Assembly (NCBI GenBank): GCA_046351095.1
Contig: JAXLZC010000001.1
Span: 2,790,001 to 2,854,000, forward strand
DNA from: BQWY01 sp046351095
Lineage (GTDB): Bacteria > Nitrospirota > Nitrospiria > Nitrospirales > Nitrospiraceae
Length of the DNA stretch: 64,000 nt
Direction of reading: 5' to 3'
Shown here: positions 53,172 through 63,028 of the stretch, one piece after another
How the letters are laid out: each line of letters opens with the position of its first letter
Position numbering within the stretch: position 1 is the stretch's first letter
Notes under the pieces: model-generated
What the model saw: only the letters and a program-made list of their open reading frames with translations
What the model was told of the DNA's origin: nothing
The model's database searches: none
Position numbers and translations under genes: made by a program

Positions 53172-54562
53172 GCCGACAGCCAAGCCTCTTTCCATCCGAT
53201 CCTTCGCCGCAGGCGCCTGCGCCGCCGACGGTCTGGACCGTTTCGCTTCTCAACCAACGCATTCGCCACACGCTGGAAGGGCGGTTCGGCGAAGTGTGGG
53301 TGGAGGGTGAGGTCTCGACCTTACGCATCCCCAGCTCCGGCCACGTCTATTTCACGCTGAAGGATGCGACCAGCCAAATTCGTGCGGTGCTGTTTCGGTC
53401 GGCGGCGCAAAAGGTCCGCTTCGCGTTACGCGAAGGCCTGCAGATTGTGGTGCGCGGCAGCCTGACGGCGTACGAGCCACGGGGCGAATACCAAATCGTC
53501 GCGCAGGCCGTGGAGCCGAAAGGCGTCGGCGCGCTTCAACTGGCCTTCGAGCAATTAAAGCAGCGGCTGGCGGCGGAGGGTCTGTTCGATCCTGCGCGTA
53601 AGCGACCGCTGCCGGTGCTGCCGCAGGCGATCGGTGTGGTGACTTCGCTGACGGGCGCTGCGATTCGCGACATCCTCTCAGTGTTGGGGCGGCGGTGTCC
53701 CTATAGCCGGATCGTGATCGCGCCGACGCCGGTGCAGGGCGACGGCGCGGCCGAGCAAATCGCCGCGGCGATTGCGTTGCTGGGGGAATCAGGGCTGGTC
53801 GATGTGCTGATCGTCGGGCGAGGCGGCGGTTCGTTGGAAGACCTGTGGTCGTTCAACGAGGAGGTCGTCGTGCGAGCCATTGCCGCCTGTCCGGTGCCGG
53901 TCGTCTCCGCCGTCGGACATGAAATCGATGTGACACTCGCGGATTTCGCCGCCGATCATCGTGCGCCCACGCCGTCGGCCGCCGCCGAAGCCGTCGTGCC
54001 GGTGATGGACGAGGTGATCGCGCGCGCGGAGGACTTCTCCATGCGCCTGGGTCGTGCGGTCCGACTCACGTTGGATGCGCATCGACAGACGATTGCGCTC
54101 TGTCGCAGCCGATTGCAGCAGCAACGGTTTCCCATTCAACGGCAAGCGCAGCGCCTGGACGACTTGTGGAGTCGCCTGACGACGTCGGCGCAGGATCGTG
54201 TCATGCGATTGCGGCATCGTGTGGAATTACGGCACGCCGACTTGTCGTTTCATAGCCCACGCCACGCGGTGCGGGCAGCAGTGACGCGGGTGGGACAGCA
54301 GGAGTCTCGCCTTCGCGAACGGCTCCATGCCGGACTCGCGGGGCGACGGGAGCGGCTGGCCGGTGTCGCCGCCTCGTTGGAGGCGCTCAGTCCGCTGGCC
54401 ACGCTCGGACGTGGGTATAGCATCGTGCGGCGCGAGCCGGATGGGCAGGTGGTTCGAGACGCGCGGACAGTACAAGCGGGCGATCGCATACGTGCGCTCC
54501 TGGCTCAAGGCGCGTTACTCTGCACCGTCGATCGGACGGTTGAGGATCGAGATTCGGCGTAG
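53168..54562 (+). CDS. xseA: Exodeoxyribonuclease VII large subunit
   Basis: The 464-residue protein has an N-terminal OB fold (VWVEGEVSTLRIPSSGHVYFTLKD) and a catalytic domain with VTSLTGAAIRDIL and IVGRGGGSLEDLWSFNEE, then DVTLADFAADHRAPTPSAAAE, all hallmarks of XseA. The small subunit gene xseB follows after ~120 bp. Confidence 0.94.
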   Translation: MSRQPSLFPSDPSPQAPAPPTVWTVSLLNQRIRHTLEGRFGEVWVEGEVSTLRIPSSGHVYFTLKDATSQIRAVLFRSAAQKVRFALREGLQIVVRGSLTAYEPRGEYQIVAQAVEPKGVGALQLAFEQLKQRLAAEGLFDPARKRPLPVLPQAIGVVTSLTGAAIRDILSVLGRRCPYSRIVIAPTPVQGDGAAEQIAAAIALLGESGLVDVLIVGRGGGSLEDLWSFNEEVVVRAIAACPVPVVSAVGHEIDVTLADFAADHRAPTPSAAAEAVVPVMDEVIARAEDFSMRLGRAVRLTLDAHRQTIALCRSRLQQQRFPIQRQAQRLDDLWSRLTTSAQDRVMRLRHRVELRHADLSFHSPRHAVRAAVTRVGQQESRLRERLHAGLAGRRERLAGVAASLEALSPLATLGRGYSIVRREPDGQVVRDARTVQAGDRIRALLAQGALLCTVDRTVEDRDSA

Positions 54563-54684
54563 GCATTCGATGCGCCGCCGTGTGGGCCTAGATGGGTGCT
54601 GGGCGTGGCGCTTGACCGGCGGTTTGTCGACCGTGTAAGCACATAGTCTCTTGTGCGACGAATCCGAGCGAGTGGGGATCGTAC

Positions 54685-54948
54685 GTGGCTGTAAAATTCG
54701 AACAGGCGATGGCGCGATTGGAAACCATCGTGATGGAATTGGAGCGGGGCGAACTGCCGCTCGACGAGTCGCTGCGTATTTTCGAGGAGGGGATTCGCCT
54801 CTCGAAGTCCTGTCTCAAATTGCTCAACGACGCCGAGAAAAAGGTCGAGATTCTCGTCCAAGATAAAAACGGCAAAAAGACGCTCCATGCTCACCTGCTG
54901 AATGAGGACGAGGCAGAGGAATCCGAGGACGAATCGGACGACGCCTGA
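54685..54948 (+). CDS. xseB: Exodeoxyribonuclease VII small subunit
   Basis: This 87-residue protein contains the XseB core FEQAMARLETIVMELERGELPLDESLRIFEEG and an acidic C-terminal tail. GTG start at 54685. It acts with XseA in ssDNA degradation. The usual downstream ispA/dxs genes are absent here; tlyA follows instead. Confidence 0.92.
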   Translation: MAVKFEQAMARLETIVMELERGELPLDESLRIFEEGIRLSKSCLKLLNDAEKKVEILVQDKNGKKTLHAHLLNEDEAEESEDESDDA

Positions 54949-55030
54949 GGCGCCGGCGTTCAGATATCCCGATACCCTGTAGCCGTCTGTGCTCCCTCTG
55001 TCGTGAGCCGTTCGTTCCCCTGTGTCCCCC

Positions 55031-55825
55031 ATGTCTTCCCCTAAACCTCCCCGCCGTGTGCGCCTCGATCGACTGCTTGTAGATCGCGGGTTAGTGGAAT
55101 CCCGAGAGCAAGCCTGCCGATTGATCATGGCGGGTGCTGTCAAAGTATCAAATGCGCGCGCCGACAAGCAGGCGATGCTGGTGCCGGCCGACGCGCCCAT
55201 CGATATCGATCGTCCTACCACCAGTTATGTCAGCCGAGGCGGCGAAAAGCTGGCGCCGGCGTTGGACGCTTTCAGGATCGATCCGTCCGGCCTGGTCGCC
55301 ATGGACGTGGGCGCCTCCACCGGCGGGTTTACCGATTGCCTGCTGCAACGCGGCGCGGCGCGCGTCTATGCGGTGGATGTGGGTTACGGGCAGATGGCGT
55401 GGCGCATCCGCCAGGATCCGCGTGTCGTGATGATCGAGCGACAAAACATGCGGTACCTGCCGCATGACTTGGTGCCGGAGCCGATTCACTTGACCGTCAT
55501 CGACGTGTCGTTTATTTCGCTGACGTTGGTGTTGCCGCCGGTGACGAGCTTCCTCGCTCCTGGTGCCTACGTAGTCGCCCTGGTGAAGCCGCAGTTCGAA
55601 GTGGGCAAGGGCCAAGTGGGGCGCGGCGGTATCGTGCGCGACGATGCGCAGCGTATGGAAGTAACCCAAAAAATCGTGACTTTTGCCGAGGACTGTGGTC
55701 TAAGAATCGTGGGCACATTGGAGTCCCCGATCGCCGGCCAAAAGGGCAATCGGGAGATTCTGGTGGGCTGGCAATGGGAGGGGCCGCGGCGCGCGGCCGG
55801 TTCCACGGGCAACCAACTCGTCTGA
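55031..55825 (+). CDS. tlyA: TlyA-family rRNA 2'-O-methyltransferase (S4 + FtsJ)
   Basis: The ~264-residue protein has an N-terminal S4 RNA-binding domain (VRLDRLLVDRGLVESREQACRLIMAG) and an FtsJ-like SAM fold with DVGASTGGFTDCLLQRGA and KPQFEVGKGQVGRGGIVRD. Known members methylate 16S/23S rRNA cytidines, and some are called hemolysin A. I chose ATG 55031; GTG 55022 would add three residues. Confidence 0.88.
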   Translation: MSSPKPPRRVRLDRLLVDRGLVESREQACRLIMAGAVKVSNARADKQAMLVPADAPIDIDRPTTSYVSRGGEKLAPALDAFRIDPSGLVAMDVGASTGGFTDCLLQRGAARVYAVDVGYGQMAWRIRQDPRVVMIERQNMRYLPHDLVPEPIHLTVIDVSFISLTLVLPPVTSFLAPGAYVVALVKPQFEVGKGQVGRGGIVRDDAQRMEVTQKIVTFAEDCGLRIVGTLESPIAGQKGNREILVGWQWEGPRRAAGSTGNQLV

Positions 55826-55840
55826 CCGCAAGAGGTTCGT

Positions 55841-56764
55841 ATGAAAGTGTTGGTGACGGGCGGCGCGGGGTTTATCGGGTCACACCTTGTCGACCGGTTG
55901 GTGCAGGAAGGCCACGAGGTGGTGGTCGTCGACAACCTTTCGACCGGCAAGCGGAAGAACGTCAATAAGGCAGCCACGTTTTACAAGTGCGACATCCAGA
56001 ACACGCGCCTCGAGCGGATTTTCCGGAACGAGCGCCCCTCGGTCGTCATGCACCTGGCCGCGCAGATGAACGTGCGCCGGTCGGTGGACGAGCCGATGTT
56101 CGATGCGAACGTGAATATTTTGGGCACGCTCAACGTCGCCGAGCAGGCGGTCCGGCACGGTGCGCGGAAGATCGTGTTTGCCTCGTCAGGCGGCGCCATC
56201 TATGGGGAGCAGGACATTTTCCCCGCGCCGGAAACGCATCCCACGCGGCCACTGTCGCCGTACGGTATCAGCAAGCTGAGCGGCGAGCACTATCTCGCCT
56301 ACTACCAGCGCGTCTGCGGTATTCAGACGGTCTGTCTGCGCTTCGCGAACGTGTATGGGCCGCGGCAGGATCCGGAAGGCGAGGCGGGTGTTGTCGCGAT
56401 TTTTATCCAAAAGCTGTTGAACGGCGAGCAGCCGGTCATCAACGGCAACGGGCGGCAGACGCGCGACTTCGTCTACGTCGAGGATGTCGTCGAAGCCAAC
56501 CTCTCGGTCATGGCGCAGGGTGTGGAGGGGGTGTTCAACGTGGGCACCTCCGTGGAAACGACCGTGAACGAGGTGTTCGGCCACATTCGCGAGAGTGCGC
56601 AGTCCGAGGCGAAGGAAGTGCATGGTCCCGCCAAGAAGGGCGAGCAATTGCGTAGCTGCGTCGATCCTACCAAGTTGAAGCAGCAGCTTGGGTGGGAGCC
56701 GCGGATGACGTTGGCGGAAGGGTTGAAGCGGACGGTCGAGTATTTCCGCGAGAAGCTGAAGTAA
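55841..56764 (+). CDS. NAD-dependent sugar-nucleotide epimerase (GalE/WbpP-like SDR)
   Basis: The 307-residue extended SDR has GGAGFIGSHLVDRL for NAD binding, catalytic SSGGAIYGE with Ser, and SPYGISKLSGEHYL with the YxxxK pair. A UDP-glucose 4-epimerase type is most likely. AGAGG lies nine bases before the ATG. It ends the zap-rny-xse run and is followed by a strong hairpin. Confidence 0.88.
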   Translation: MKVLVTGGAGFIGSHLVDRLVQEGHEVVVVDNLSTGKRKNVNKAATFYKCDIQNTRLERIFRNERPSVVMHLAAQMNVRRSVDEPMFDANVNILGTLNVAEQAVRHGARKIVFASSGGAIYGEQDIFPAPETHPTRPLSPYGISKLSGEHYLAYYQRVCGIQTVCLRFANVYGPRQDPEGEAGVVAIFIQKLLNGEQPVINGNGRQTRDFVYVEDVVEANLSVMAQGVEGVFNVGTSVETTVNEVFGHIRESAQSEAKEVHGPAKKGEQLRSCVDPTKLKQQLGWEPRMTLAEGLKRTVEYFREKLK

Positions 56765-56772
56765 CGATGTGA

Positions 56773-56805
56773 CGGACCCGGAGCGGAGGCTCCGCTCCGG
56801 GTCCG
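56773..56805. terminator. Strong bidirectional hairpin between convergent genes
   Basis: CGGACCCGGAGCGGAG at 56773-56788 is perfectly complementary to CTCCGCTCCGGGTCCG at 56790-56805: a 16-bp stem around a single central base. It separates the epimerase gene from the rhodanese gene on the other strand. Confidence 0.8.
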
Positions 56806-56817
56806 CCGGCTATCGGG

Positions 56818-57141
56818 TCAGTAGCGGGCGACCGCCGGGTCGACCTGCACACTCCAGGCATCGATCCCACCGGTCAGATTCCTCACGTTCGGGAACCCTT
56901 GCTGCAGTAGAAAGTTCGTCGCATCGGCGCTCCGCATGCCGTGGTGGCAGATCGCCACGATCTCCGACTTCGGGTCCAGCTGCTTGAGGGACTGCGGCAA
57001 CGTCGCCAACGGGATCAGCACCGACCCATCCAGCTTCGCCAGCGCAAACTCCCAAGGTTCCCGCACGTCCAACAGGACGGGCTTCTTGCCCTGATCCAAC
57101 TCGGCTTTTAATTCCTTCACCGTAATGCTAAATCCCGCCAT
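56818..57141 (-). CDS. Single-domain rhodanese (sulfurtransferase)
   Basis: The 107-residue rhodanese fold has active-site Cys65 in CHHGMRSA and the typical VLLDVREPWEF and GGIDAW motifs. It transfers sulfane sulfur to thiols or cyanide; the physiological donor is unknown. It is monocistronic, read towards the epimerase. Confidence 0.88.
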   Translation of the reverse strand: MAGFSITVKELKAELDQGKKPVLLDVREPWEFALAKLDGSVLIPLATLPQSLKQLDPKSEIVAICHHGMRSADATNFLLQQGFPNVRNLTGGIDAWSVQVDPAVARY

Positions 57142-57552
57142 ATTGCGCTCCTTCCATAGGGGTCATCGGAAGGCCTAAGACTAGGCAGCGGCCACGCGCC
57201 TGTCAACCGCGAGGAGCGGGGTGTGCGCGGTAGGTAGTATTTTCGCGCAGACGCCCTGGGGCCAGTTGCCGACCGCTCCGTGACCGAGGGGAGGAGCGGC
57301 ATCTACGCAAAGATGCCTTGGCGGTAAATTGGGTGGGGAGGCGGGAGTCGGATCAGTTGCGCTGGGGGCAGAGGCGTAGGCAGCTGCCTCTGTCCAGGCG
57401 GTGGCCCTTTTTGCCCAGCGGTATCCAAACTCGAACCCTTCGCAGGCGCTGTCGTGCCGGCGGCAGTTCGGATCTGTCTAACATATTGAAAGTAGGTGTG
57501 AAAAATAGGCTTGTCCGGTGTATTTTAGGTACAAAGCTTGCTCATAATCCAG

Positions 57553-57570
57553 CCCAGGGGCTGCCCTGGG
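57553..57570 (+). promoter_or_regulatory. Hairpin in the cutA leader; rest of 57142-57588 shows nothing
   Basis: CCCAGGG (57553-57559) and CCCTGGG (57564-57570) form a 7-bp stem with a GCTG loop, 18 bp before the cutA start. The 447-bp gap otherwise holds no gene or repeat that I can support. Confidence 0.4.
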
Positions 57571-57588
57571 TTCACGGAAAGGTGACTC

Positions 57589-57921
57589 ATGGCGCGTAAG
57601 ACGGCTCCCGGACTTGTGGTGTTCGTGACCAGCCCGACCAGGCGAGAGGCGACTCGAATCGGGAAGACGGTAGTCGGCGAACGCTTGGCGGCCTGCGCTA
57701 CGCTGCTCGGCCTAGTGGATTCCATCTACTGGTGGAAGGGCAAGGTCACGCGGGGGCGGGAGGTCCTGTTGGTGCTCAAAACGACCTCGGCGCGGTACGG
57801 GGAGCTGGAGGCGCGGATCACGTCCCTCCATAGCTATGAGGTGCCGGAAATCGTCGCGCTGCCGATCGGCCGTGGGTACCCTCCGTACCTAAAATGGCTG
57901 GCCGAAGAGACTTGTAACTAG
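57589..57921 (+). CDS. cutA: CutA divalent-cation tolerance protein
   Basis: The 110-residue PII-like trimer protein carries GERLAACATLLGLVDSIYWWKGKV and LHSYEVPEIVALPI, the CutA core. It is linked to copper tolerance in E. coli, though the molecular role is unsettled. AAAGGTGA precedes the ATG. Confidence 0.92.
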   Translation: MARKTAPGLVVFVTSPTRREATRIGKTVVGERLAACATLLGLVDSIYWWKGKVTRGREVLLVLKTTSARYGELEARITSLHSYEVPEIVALPIGRGYPPYLKWLAEETCN

Positions 57922-58039
57922 CTGAAATATAAATGGAAATCACGCATGAATTTTTGCGTTGACCGTCCGGAATTGCTTGGCTAGACTCAGGAAACTCGAA
58001 AGACTGGTTGGATGGTTCTAACGTTGGGTGGACAGGCCT

Positions 58040-59074
58040 ATGACGAACAGCACTGAACAAACCGACACCTACACGGTGGTGATCTTCCGGGGGTCCACCT
58101 CGAAGCCGTTGCGCTTCAATTTCCCCCGCAAGTTCATCCAAAAGGCGTTGATCATCGGCCTGTGTTTCCTGGTGGCGGACCTGATCGTGGTTTCCCATTA
58201 CGTGGTGCGTACCAGCGAGGTGTCCGAGCTGAGCGGGTTCCGGTCCGAGGCCTTGAGCGCCCGTGCCCAGACGGCCGCGTTTTCCTCTGCGGTGGACGAC
58301 CTCAAGCGCCGCTTGACGGCTATGAAGGAGATCAACCAGCGCCTGCGTGTGATGTTGGGGATCGAAGAGGTGAAGACCGGCGATCTGACGAACGGGCAGG
58401 GTGGTGACGCCGAGCCCCCGACGGACGCCTCCGAGGTAACCGAGGAAGAAACGCCCTTAGCCGAGAATACCAAGGTGCTGTCGGATGACGCGGCTTCCGT
58501 GGCCGAGAGCTCGGCTGAGGCTGTGGCCTCGCTTCCGGCTCCGGTCGGCGACGATGCGACCCACCTGCAGCTGGCCTCCCGTGTGAAAGAAGAAATCGAG
58601 CGGTTGACCGCCCAAGCGGCGGCAGAAGAGCGGACGCTGAAGGAGTTATCGCAGGTTGCGGAGCAGCGGTCGTCCCGTTGGGCCTCGACCCCGTCGATCT
58701 GGCCGGTTCGTGGCTGGGTAACCTCGGGATTCGGTCCGCGTATCTCGCCGTTCACCGAAAAGCCGGCCTGGCATGACGGGTTGGATATCGGCGCCGCTCC
58801 GAACGCGCCGATCCAGGCGCCTGCCGGAGGCCGTATCACCACCGTGCAGCACGATCCGAAGATGGGCAACATGGTGCGTGTGGACCATGGGTTCGGTATC
58901 GAGACCGTCTACGGTCACTTGTCGAAGGCCTTGGTGAAGGAAGGGCAGCGTGTGAAGCGCGGCGATGTCATCGCCCTGGTCGGCAGCACTGGTCTCTCCA
59001 CCGGCCCGCACCTCCACTACATGATCAAGGTCAACGGTACCGCCATCGATCCGCATAAATACATCCTCGAATAG
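58040..59074 (+). CDS. M23 (LytM) family peptidoglycan endopeptidase-like protein
   Basis: The 344-residue membrane-anchored protein has a cytoplasmic N terminus, a TM helix (about 38-56), a coiled coil and acidic linker (about 65-210), and a C-terminal LytM domain. The zinc ligands are present: His/Asp in WHDGLDIGA and the HxH of GPHLHYMI. It probably cleaves peptide cross-links or activates amidases. The ATG at 58040 begins the conserved MTNSTEQT; a GTG at 58028 is open. Confidence 0.9.
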   Translation: MTNSTEQTDTYTVVIFRGSTSKPLRFNFPRKFIQKALIIGLCFLVADLIVVSHYVVRTSEVSELSGFRSEALSARAQTAAFSSAVDDLKRRLTAMKEINQRLRVMLGIEEVKTGDLTNGQGGDAEPPTDASEVTEEETPLAENTKVLSDDAASVAESSAEAVASLPAPVGDDATHLQLASRVKEEIERLTAQAAAEERTLKELSQVAEQRSSRWASTPSIWPVRGWVTSGFGPRISPFTEKPAWHDGLDIGAAPNAPIQAPAGGRITTVQHDPKMGNMVRVDHGFGIETVYGHLSKALVKEGQRVKRGDVIALVGSTGLSTGPHLHYMIKVNGTAIDPHKYILE

Positions 59075-59084
59075 CATCCCAACA

Positions 59085-59106
59085 GCCCGGCCTTTCGGGG
59101 CCGGGC
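59085..59106 (+). terminator. Hairpin terminator after the M23 peptidase gene
   Basis: GCCCGGCC (59085-59092) pairs with GGCCGGGC (59099-59106) across a 6-nt loop TTTCGG, 11 bp after the stop codon. Confidence 0.65.
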
Positions 59107-59329
59107 CTGGGGCGATCCTCCGTCCCTCACTCCGGTTTCCCTCGTATCCTTCGTCTTCCTCTCCCTGGTTTCTTCGCAAGCGTGAACACCTTCGCCCTTG
59201 CGCTCGTTCATCGAACACTCTCGTGTTTGTTCCGCTTGGCCCGGCCGACCTGATCGTGTAGGCTGCCCGCGCGATGCGCCGGTTTCTGCACCACCGCCCC
59301 GATTCACACCTCGGTATAAAGAAGGATCT

Positions 59330-60994
59330 ATGACGACGCCACGAACGACTGCCGAGCTTGCCGCCGATCTTGGATTAACGCCTGACGAATGGATTCCATG
59401 GGGGCGTCACCGCGCGAAGGTGTCGCTCGATGTGCTTGACCGGCTCTCGCCTCGTCCCGAGTCGCGCTACATCCTCGTAACGGCGATCAATCCCACCCCG
59501 CTCGGCGAGGGGAAAACGACGACATCGATCGGTCTGGTCATGGGGCTGTCGCGCTTGGGAAAACGCGCGGTCGCGACGCTCCGGCAGCCGTCGATCGGGC
59601 CGGTATTCGGTATTAAGGGTGGCGGAACGGGAGGCGGCAAGGCGCAACTGGTCCCGATGGAGGACATCAACCTGCACCTGACCGGCGATGCCTACGCCGT
59701 GGCGGCGGCGCACAATCTCCTGGCCGCCTTCACCGACAACCATGTGTTTCACGGCAACGAATTGACGATCGATCCAGCGACGATCCGCTGGCCGCGTGCC
59801 ATGGCGGTAAGCGACCGCGCACTCCGTCACGTGCGACTGTCGGCCGACGACGGGGTGCACAATCGGGACGGACAATTCGTCATCACGGAAGCGTCCGAGA
59901 TTATGGCGATCCTCGCCTTAGCCGCGAGCCGGGACGATCTACAGGCGCGACTCAATCGCGTCATGGTCGGGCTCAGGCGTGACGGCCGTCCAGTGACGGC
60001 GGCGGATCTGCAGTGCGGCGGGTCGATGGCGGTGTTGCTCCAGGACGCGCTGATGCCGAACCTGGTGCAGACTCGCGAGGGCACGCCGGTCCTCGTGCAC
60101 TCGGGGCCGTTCGGCAACATTGCGCATGGAAACGGCTCGATCCTGGCCGATGCGATTGCATTGCGGTGCGCCGACTACGTCGTAACCGAAGCGGGATTCG
60201 GCAGCGATCTCGGGGCGGAGAAGTTTTTTAACATCAAATGCCGTGCCTCCGGACTGGCCCCGCGCATGGCGGTGCTGGTCGTGACGTTACGCGCGTTGAA
60301 GCTGCATGGCGGTGCGGGGCCGGCTAAAAGCGGACAGCCGTTGCCTGCGAACCTCACCGGGCCGAATCGCGAAGCGCTGGAGCGTGGGATCGGCAACATG
60401 GAACAACATATCGCCAACGTTGCCGCGCATGGTGTACCCGTGGTGGTGGCCATCAACGCGTTTCAAGATGATCCTGCCGACGAGTTGGCCTGGGTGCGGG
60501 ACAAAGCGAAGGAGGCGGGCGCCGTGGCGGCGGAAGTTTCCACCCATTTTATGGATGGCGGCGTCGGGGCAGAAGCTTTGGCGCGGGCCGTCGTGGCGGC
60601 GAGTGACAAGCCGTCGACGTTTCGAGTCTTGTATCCCGACAACGCGACGATCAAAGACAAGATCGCGACAATTGCGACGAAAATCTACGGTGCGAAGCAG
60701 GTGCACTACGAACCGGCGGCGGAACGCCAGATCGAAGAAGCGACGCGGTTGGGGCTCGGCCATCTGCCTATCTGCATGGCGAAGACGCCGCTGTCCTTGT
60801 CGCACGATGCGTCGCTCAAGGGGCGACCGAGCGGCTTCACGGTGCCCATCAAGGAACTGCGTATCCTCGCGGGTGCAGGATTTCTCACGGCCGTCTGCTC
60901 CGGCATTCAGTTGATGCCGGGGTTGCCGAAACGTCCAGCCGGAGAGCGGATCGGGATCAATACCCAGAGTGGGAAGATCGAGGGACTGTTCTAG
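59330..60994 (+). CDS. fhs: Formate-tetrahydrofolate ligase
   Basis: The 554-residue enzyme joins formate to tetrahydrofolate using ATP. It shows the P-loop TPLGEGKTTTSIGL, QPSIGPVFGIKGGGTGGG and the ERGIGNMEQHI region. Length fits the family. The ATG at 59330 has GAAGGA five bases upstream; the longer frame contains unrelated sequence. In Nitrospira it may feed one-carbon metabolism from formate. Confidence 0.94.
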   Translation: MTTPRTTAELAADLGLTPDEWIPWGRHRAKVSLDVLDRLSPRPESRYILVTAINPTPLGEGKTTTSIGLVMGLSRLGKRAVATLRQPSIGPVFGIKGGGTGGGKAQLVPMEDINLHLTGDAYAVAAAHNLLAAFTDNHVFHGNELTIDPATIRWPRAMAVSDRALRHVRLSADDGVHNRDGQFVITEASEIMAILALAASRDDLQARLNRVMVGLRRDGRPVTAADLQCGGSMAVLLQDALMPNLVQTREGTPVLVHSGPFGNIAHGNGSILADAIALRCADYVVTEAGFGSDLGAEKFFNIKCRASGLAPRMAVLVVTLRALKLHGGAGPAKSGQPLPANLTGPNREALERGIGNMEQHIANVAAHGVPVVVAINAFQDDPADELAWVRDKAKEAGAVAAEVSTHFMDGGVGAEALARAVVAASDKPSTFRVLYPDNATIKDKIATIATKIYGAKQVHYEPAAERQIEEATRLGLGHLPICMAKTPLSLSHDASLKGRPSGFTVPIKELRILAGAGFLTAVCSGIQLMPGLPKRPAGERIGINTQSGKIEGLF

Positions 60995-61000
60995 GGGGGA

Positions 61001-61861
61001 TCAGCGCTGCTTCAAGTAGCGGAGAAACTCGGAGTCCGGCGTCAGCACAAGCGTCGTGTCTTTGGTGAGGCTCTTGCGGTAGGCCTCCATCGTACGCGTC
61101 AGTTCGAAAAATTTCGGATCTTGTTTGTAGGCCTGCGCGTAGGTCTTGAAGGCGAGCGCGTCGCCGTCGCCGCGTAAGAGCTCCGCGCTTTTGTATGCGT
61201 CCGCCAGTAAAATCTCCCGGTCGCGATCAGCTTCCGATTTAATCTTCTGCGATTCCTCCGCGCCTTCCGCGCGATACTGCTTGGCTTGCCGTTCGCGCTC
61301 CGCCTGCATACGCCCGAACACATTTTTTTCGTTCTGCTCGGGAAGATCTGCGCGCTTGATACGTACGTCTTCAATCGTAATGCCGTAGGACGAGGCCTTT
61401 TCGTTCGCGCGCTGCGTGACCAATTGCATGATCTCGGTGCGCGTCTGCGAGACGATTTCAGACAAGATGCGACGTCCGACTTCTACGCGGAGTTCCGAGT
61501 AAATGATGTCGTCGAGGCGCCGCAGGGCGCCCGCCTGCGATTGAAAGGCCTGAAACACTTTCAGCGGGTCGGTGATCCGCCATTTGGCGAAGTTGTCGAT
61601 GACGAGCGTTTTTTTGTCTTGTGTGATGACGTCTTGCGGGGCCGAGTCGTAGTCCAGCAGCCGTTTGTCGAAGTATGTGACTTCCTGGATGAACGGCGTT
61701 TTGAAATACAAACCTGCTTCGGTGATGGTCCGTACGGGTTTTCCGAGTTCGACGACGATGGCGCTCTGCGTCACGTCGACCACGTAGAGCGGCGACGCAC
61801 CGAACAGAAAGAGCAGCGCCACCACTACTACGAAGGTGGTCACCAGTCCTTTGCGACTCAT
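61001..61861 (-). CDS. hflC: HflC, SPFH-domain regulator of FtsH
   Basis: The 286-residue protein has an N-terminal TM helix (LVTTFVVVVALLFLFG), an SPFH/band 7 domain (VDVTQSAIVVELGKPVRTI) and a long helical coil (ERQAKQYRAEGAEESQKI). With HflK it forms a large membrane cage around FtsH. Its ATG overlaps the hflK stop. Confidence 0.92.
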   Translation of the reverse strand: MSRKGLVTTFVVVVALLFLFGASPLYVVDVTQSAIVVELGKPVRTITEAGLYFKTPFIQEVTYFDKRLLDYDSAPQDVITQDKKTLVIDNFAKWRITDPLKVFQAFQSQAGALRRLDDIIYSELRVEVGRRILSEIVSQTRTEIMQLVTQRANEKASSYGITIEDVRIKRADLPEQNEKNVFGRMQAERERQAKQYRAEGAEESQKIKSEADRDREILLADAYKSAELLRGDGDALAFKTYAQAYKQDPKFFELTRTMEAYRKSLTKDTTLVLTPDSEFLRYLKQR

Positions 61862-62895
61862 TGGGCGGGTGCCTCGGCGGTTGCTGCGCGCGGGCCGCGC
61901 GAGAGACGGTCCAATGGCAAGTAGGGCTGCATCCGGTCGGCGACCTTGCCGTCCAAGATCACCTTATCGACGTTCGCCAGGACCTCTTCCATCGTCTCCA
62001 CGTAGATACGTTTCGAGATGACGTCCTTTGCCTGGTCGTACTCTTTCAACGTTTTGAGGAAGCGCGAGGCTTCGCCCTCCGCGCGGGCGAGGCGCGCCTG
62101 CGCTTGGCCCTTCGCTTGGTTGATGATCTCGGCAGCCTGCCCCTTTGCGCGCGGGATGATGTCGTTGCGATACCCCTGCGCTTGATTGATGAGGCGCTCG
62201 CGATCTTCCTTCGCGCTGGCCACGTCTTTGAACGCCGCCACCACGGCCGCCGGTGGATCGACATCCTGCAGCTGAATTGCCGCGATCTGCACGCCGGCGT
62301 TGTACCGATCCAAAATACCTTGCAGCAGCTCCTGCGTATTTTGCTGGATCTGCGCTTTCCCGGTCGTCAGCGCATCGTCGATTTTCGTTTTGCCGATGAC
62401 TTCGCGCATCGCCGCTTCCGCCGCTTCGCCCACCGTGTCGTCTACGTCCGCCACTTGGAAGAGGTATTTGCTGGCGTCGCTGATTTTGTATTGCACGATA
62501 AATTCGATGGCCAAAATATTTTCGTCGCCCGTCAGCATCAACGCTTCTCGGGGGACCATCACGGATTGGCCGCGCGGGTCCTTACGGAAGCCCACTTCGA
62601 GGCGGTGCAGTTTGGCGACTTTCGGATGAAGGACGTTTTCGACGAGCGGCAGTTTCAAATGCGGCCCTGGACCGACCGTGCGGACGACACTGCCGAAACG
62701 ACGGACGACGCCCTCTTCGTCCGGTCCGACGATGAAGGCGCTTTGGAGCAGGATCAGGATGACCAACGCGATCAGCGCAAACGTGCCCAACCCGCGTTTC
62801 GGCATGAGGTCTTGAAATTGTGCGGAGGCACGACGAAGCGCTTCGTCGACTTGGTCGTCCTTCTTATTCCAGGGATCGTTGGGATTCCAGACCAT
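61858..62895 (-). CDS. hflK: HflK, SPFH-domain regulator of FtsH
   Basis: The 345-residue protein has a Gly/Asn-rich N terminus, a TM helix (about 38-55), the band 7 domain (QSAFIVGPDEEGVVRRFGSV) and a long coiled coil (PRAKGQAAEIINQAKGQ). It precedes hflC in the standard hflK-hflC order. Confidence 0.92.
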   Translation of the reverse strand: MVWNPNDPWNKKDDQVDEALRRASAQFQDLMPKRGLGTFALIALVILILLQSAFIVGPDEEGVVRRFGSVVRTVGPGPHLKLPLVENVLHPKVAKLHRLEVGFRKDPRGQSVMVPREALMLTGDENILAIEFIVQYKISDASKYLFQVADVDDTVGEAAEAAMREVIGKTKIDDALTTGKAQIQQNTQELLQGILDRYNAGVQIAAIQLQDVDPPAAVVAAFKDVASAKEDRERLINQAQGYRNDIIPRAKGQAAEIINQAKGQAQARLARAEGEASRFLKTLKEYDQAKDVISKRIYVETMEEVLANVDKVILDGKVADRMQPYLPLDRLSRGPRAATAEAPAQ

Positions 62896-63028
62896 GCGGC
62901 CTACGACGGAGATCGGATGGAGCGCGTGAGAAATTCAGCCTAGCAGGTTTACCCAGGCAGCACAAGGACGAGGTCTGCGTGCCGGGATATAAAGATCATC
63001 CGTGTGCGGATTCGTGAGAAGACGGCTC

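Noticed and set aside
57318..57599. 93-codon frame before cutA
   Set aside because: Arg/Gly-rich without motif, overlaps the leader hairpin and the cutA start, and lacks an SD.
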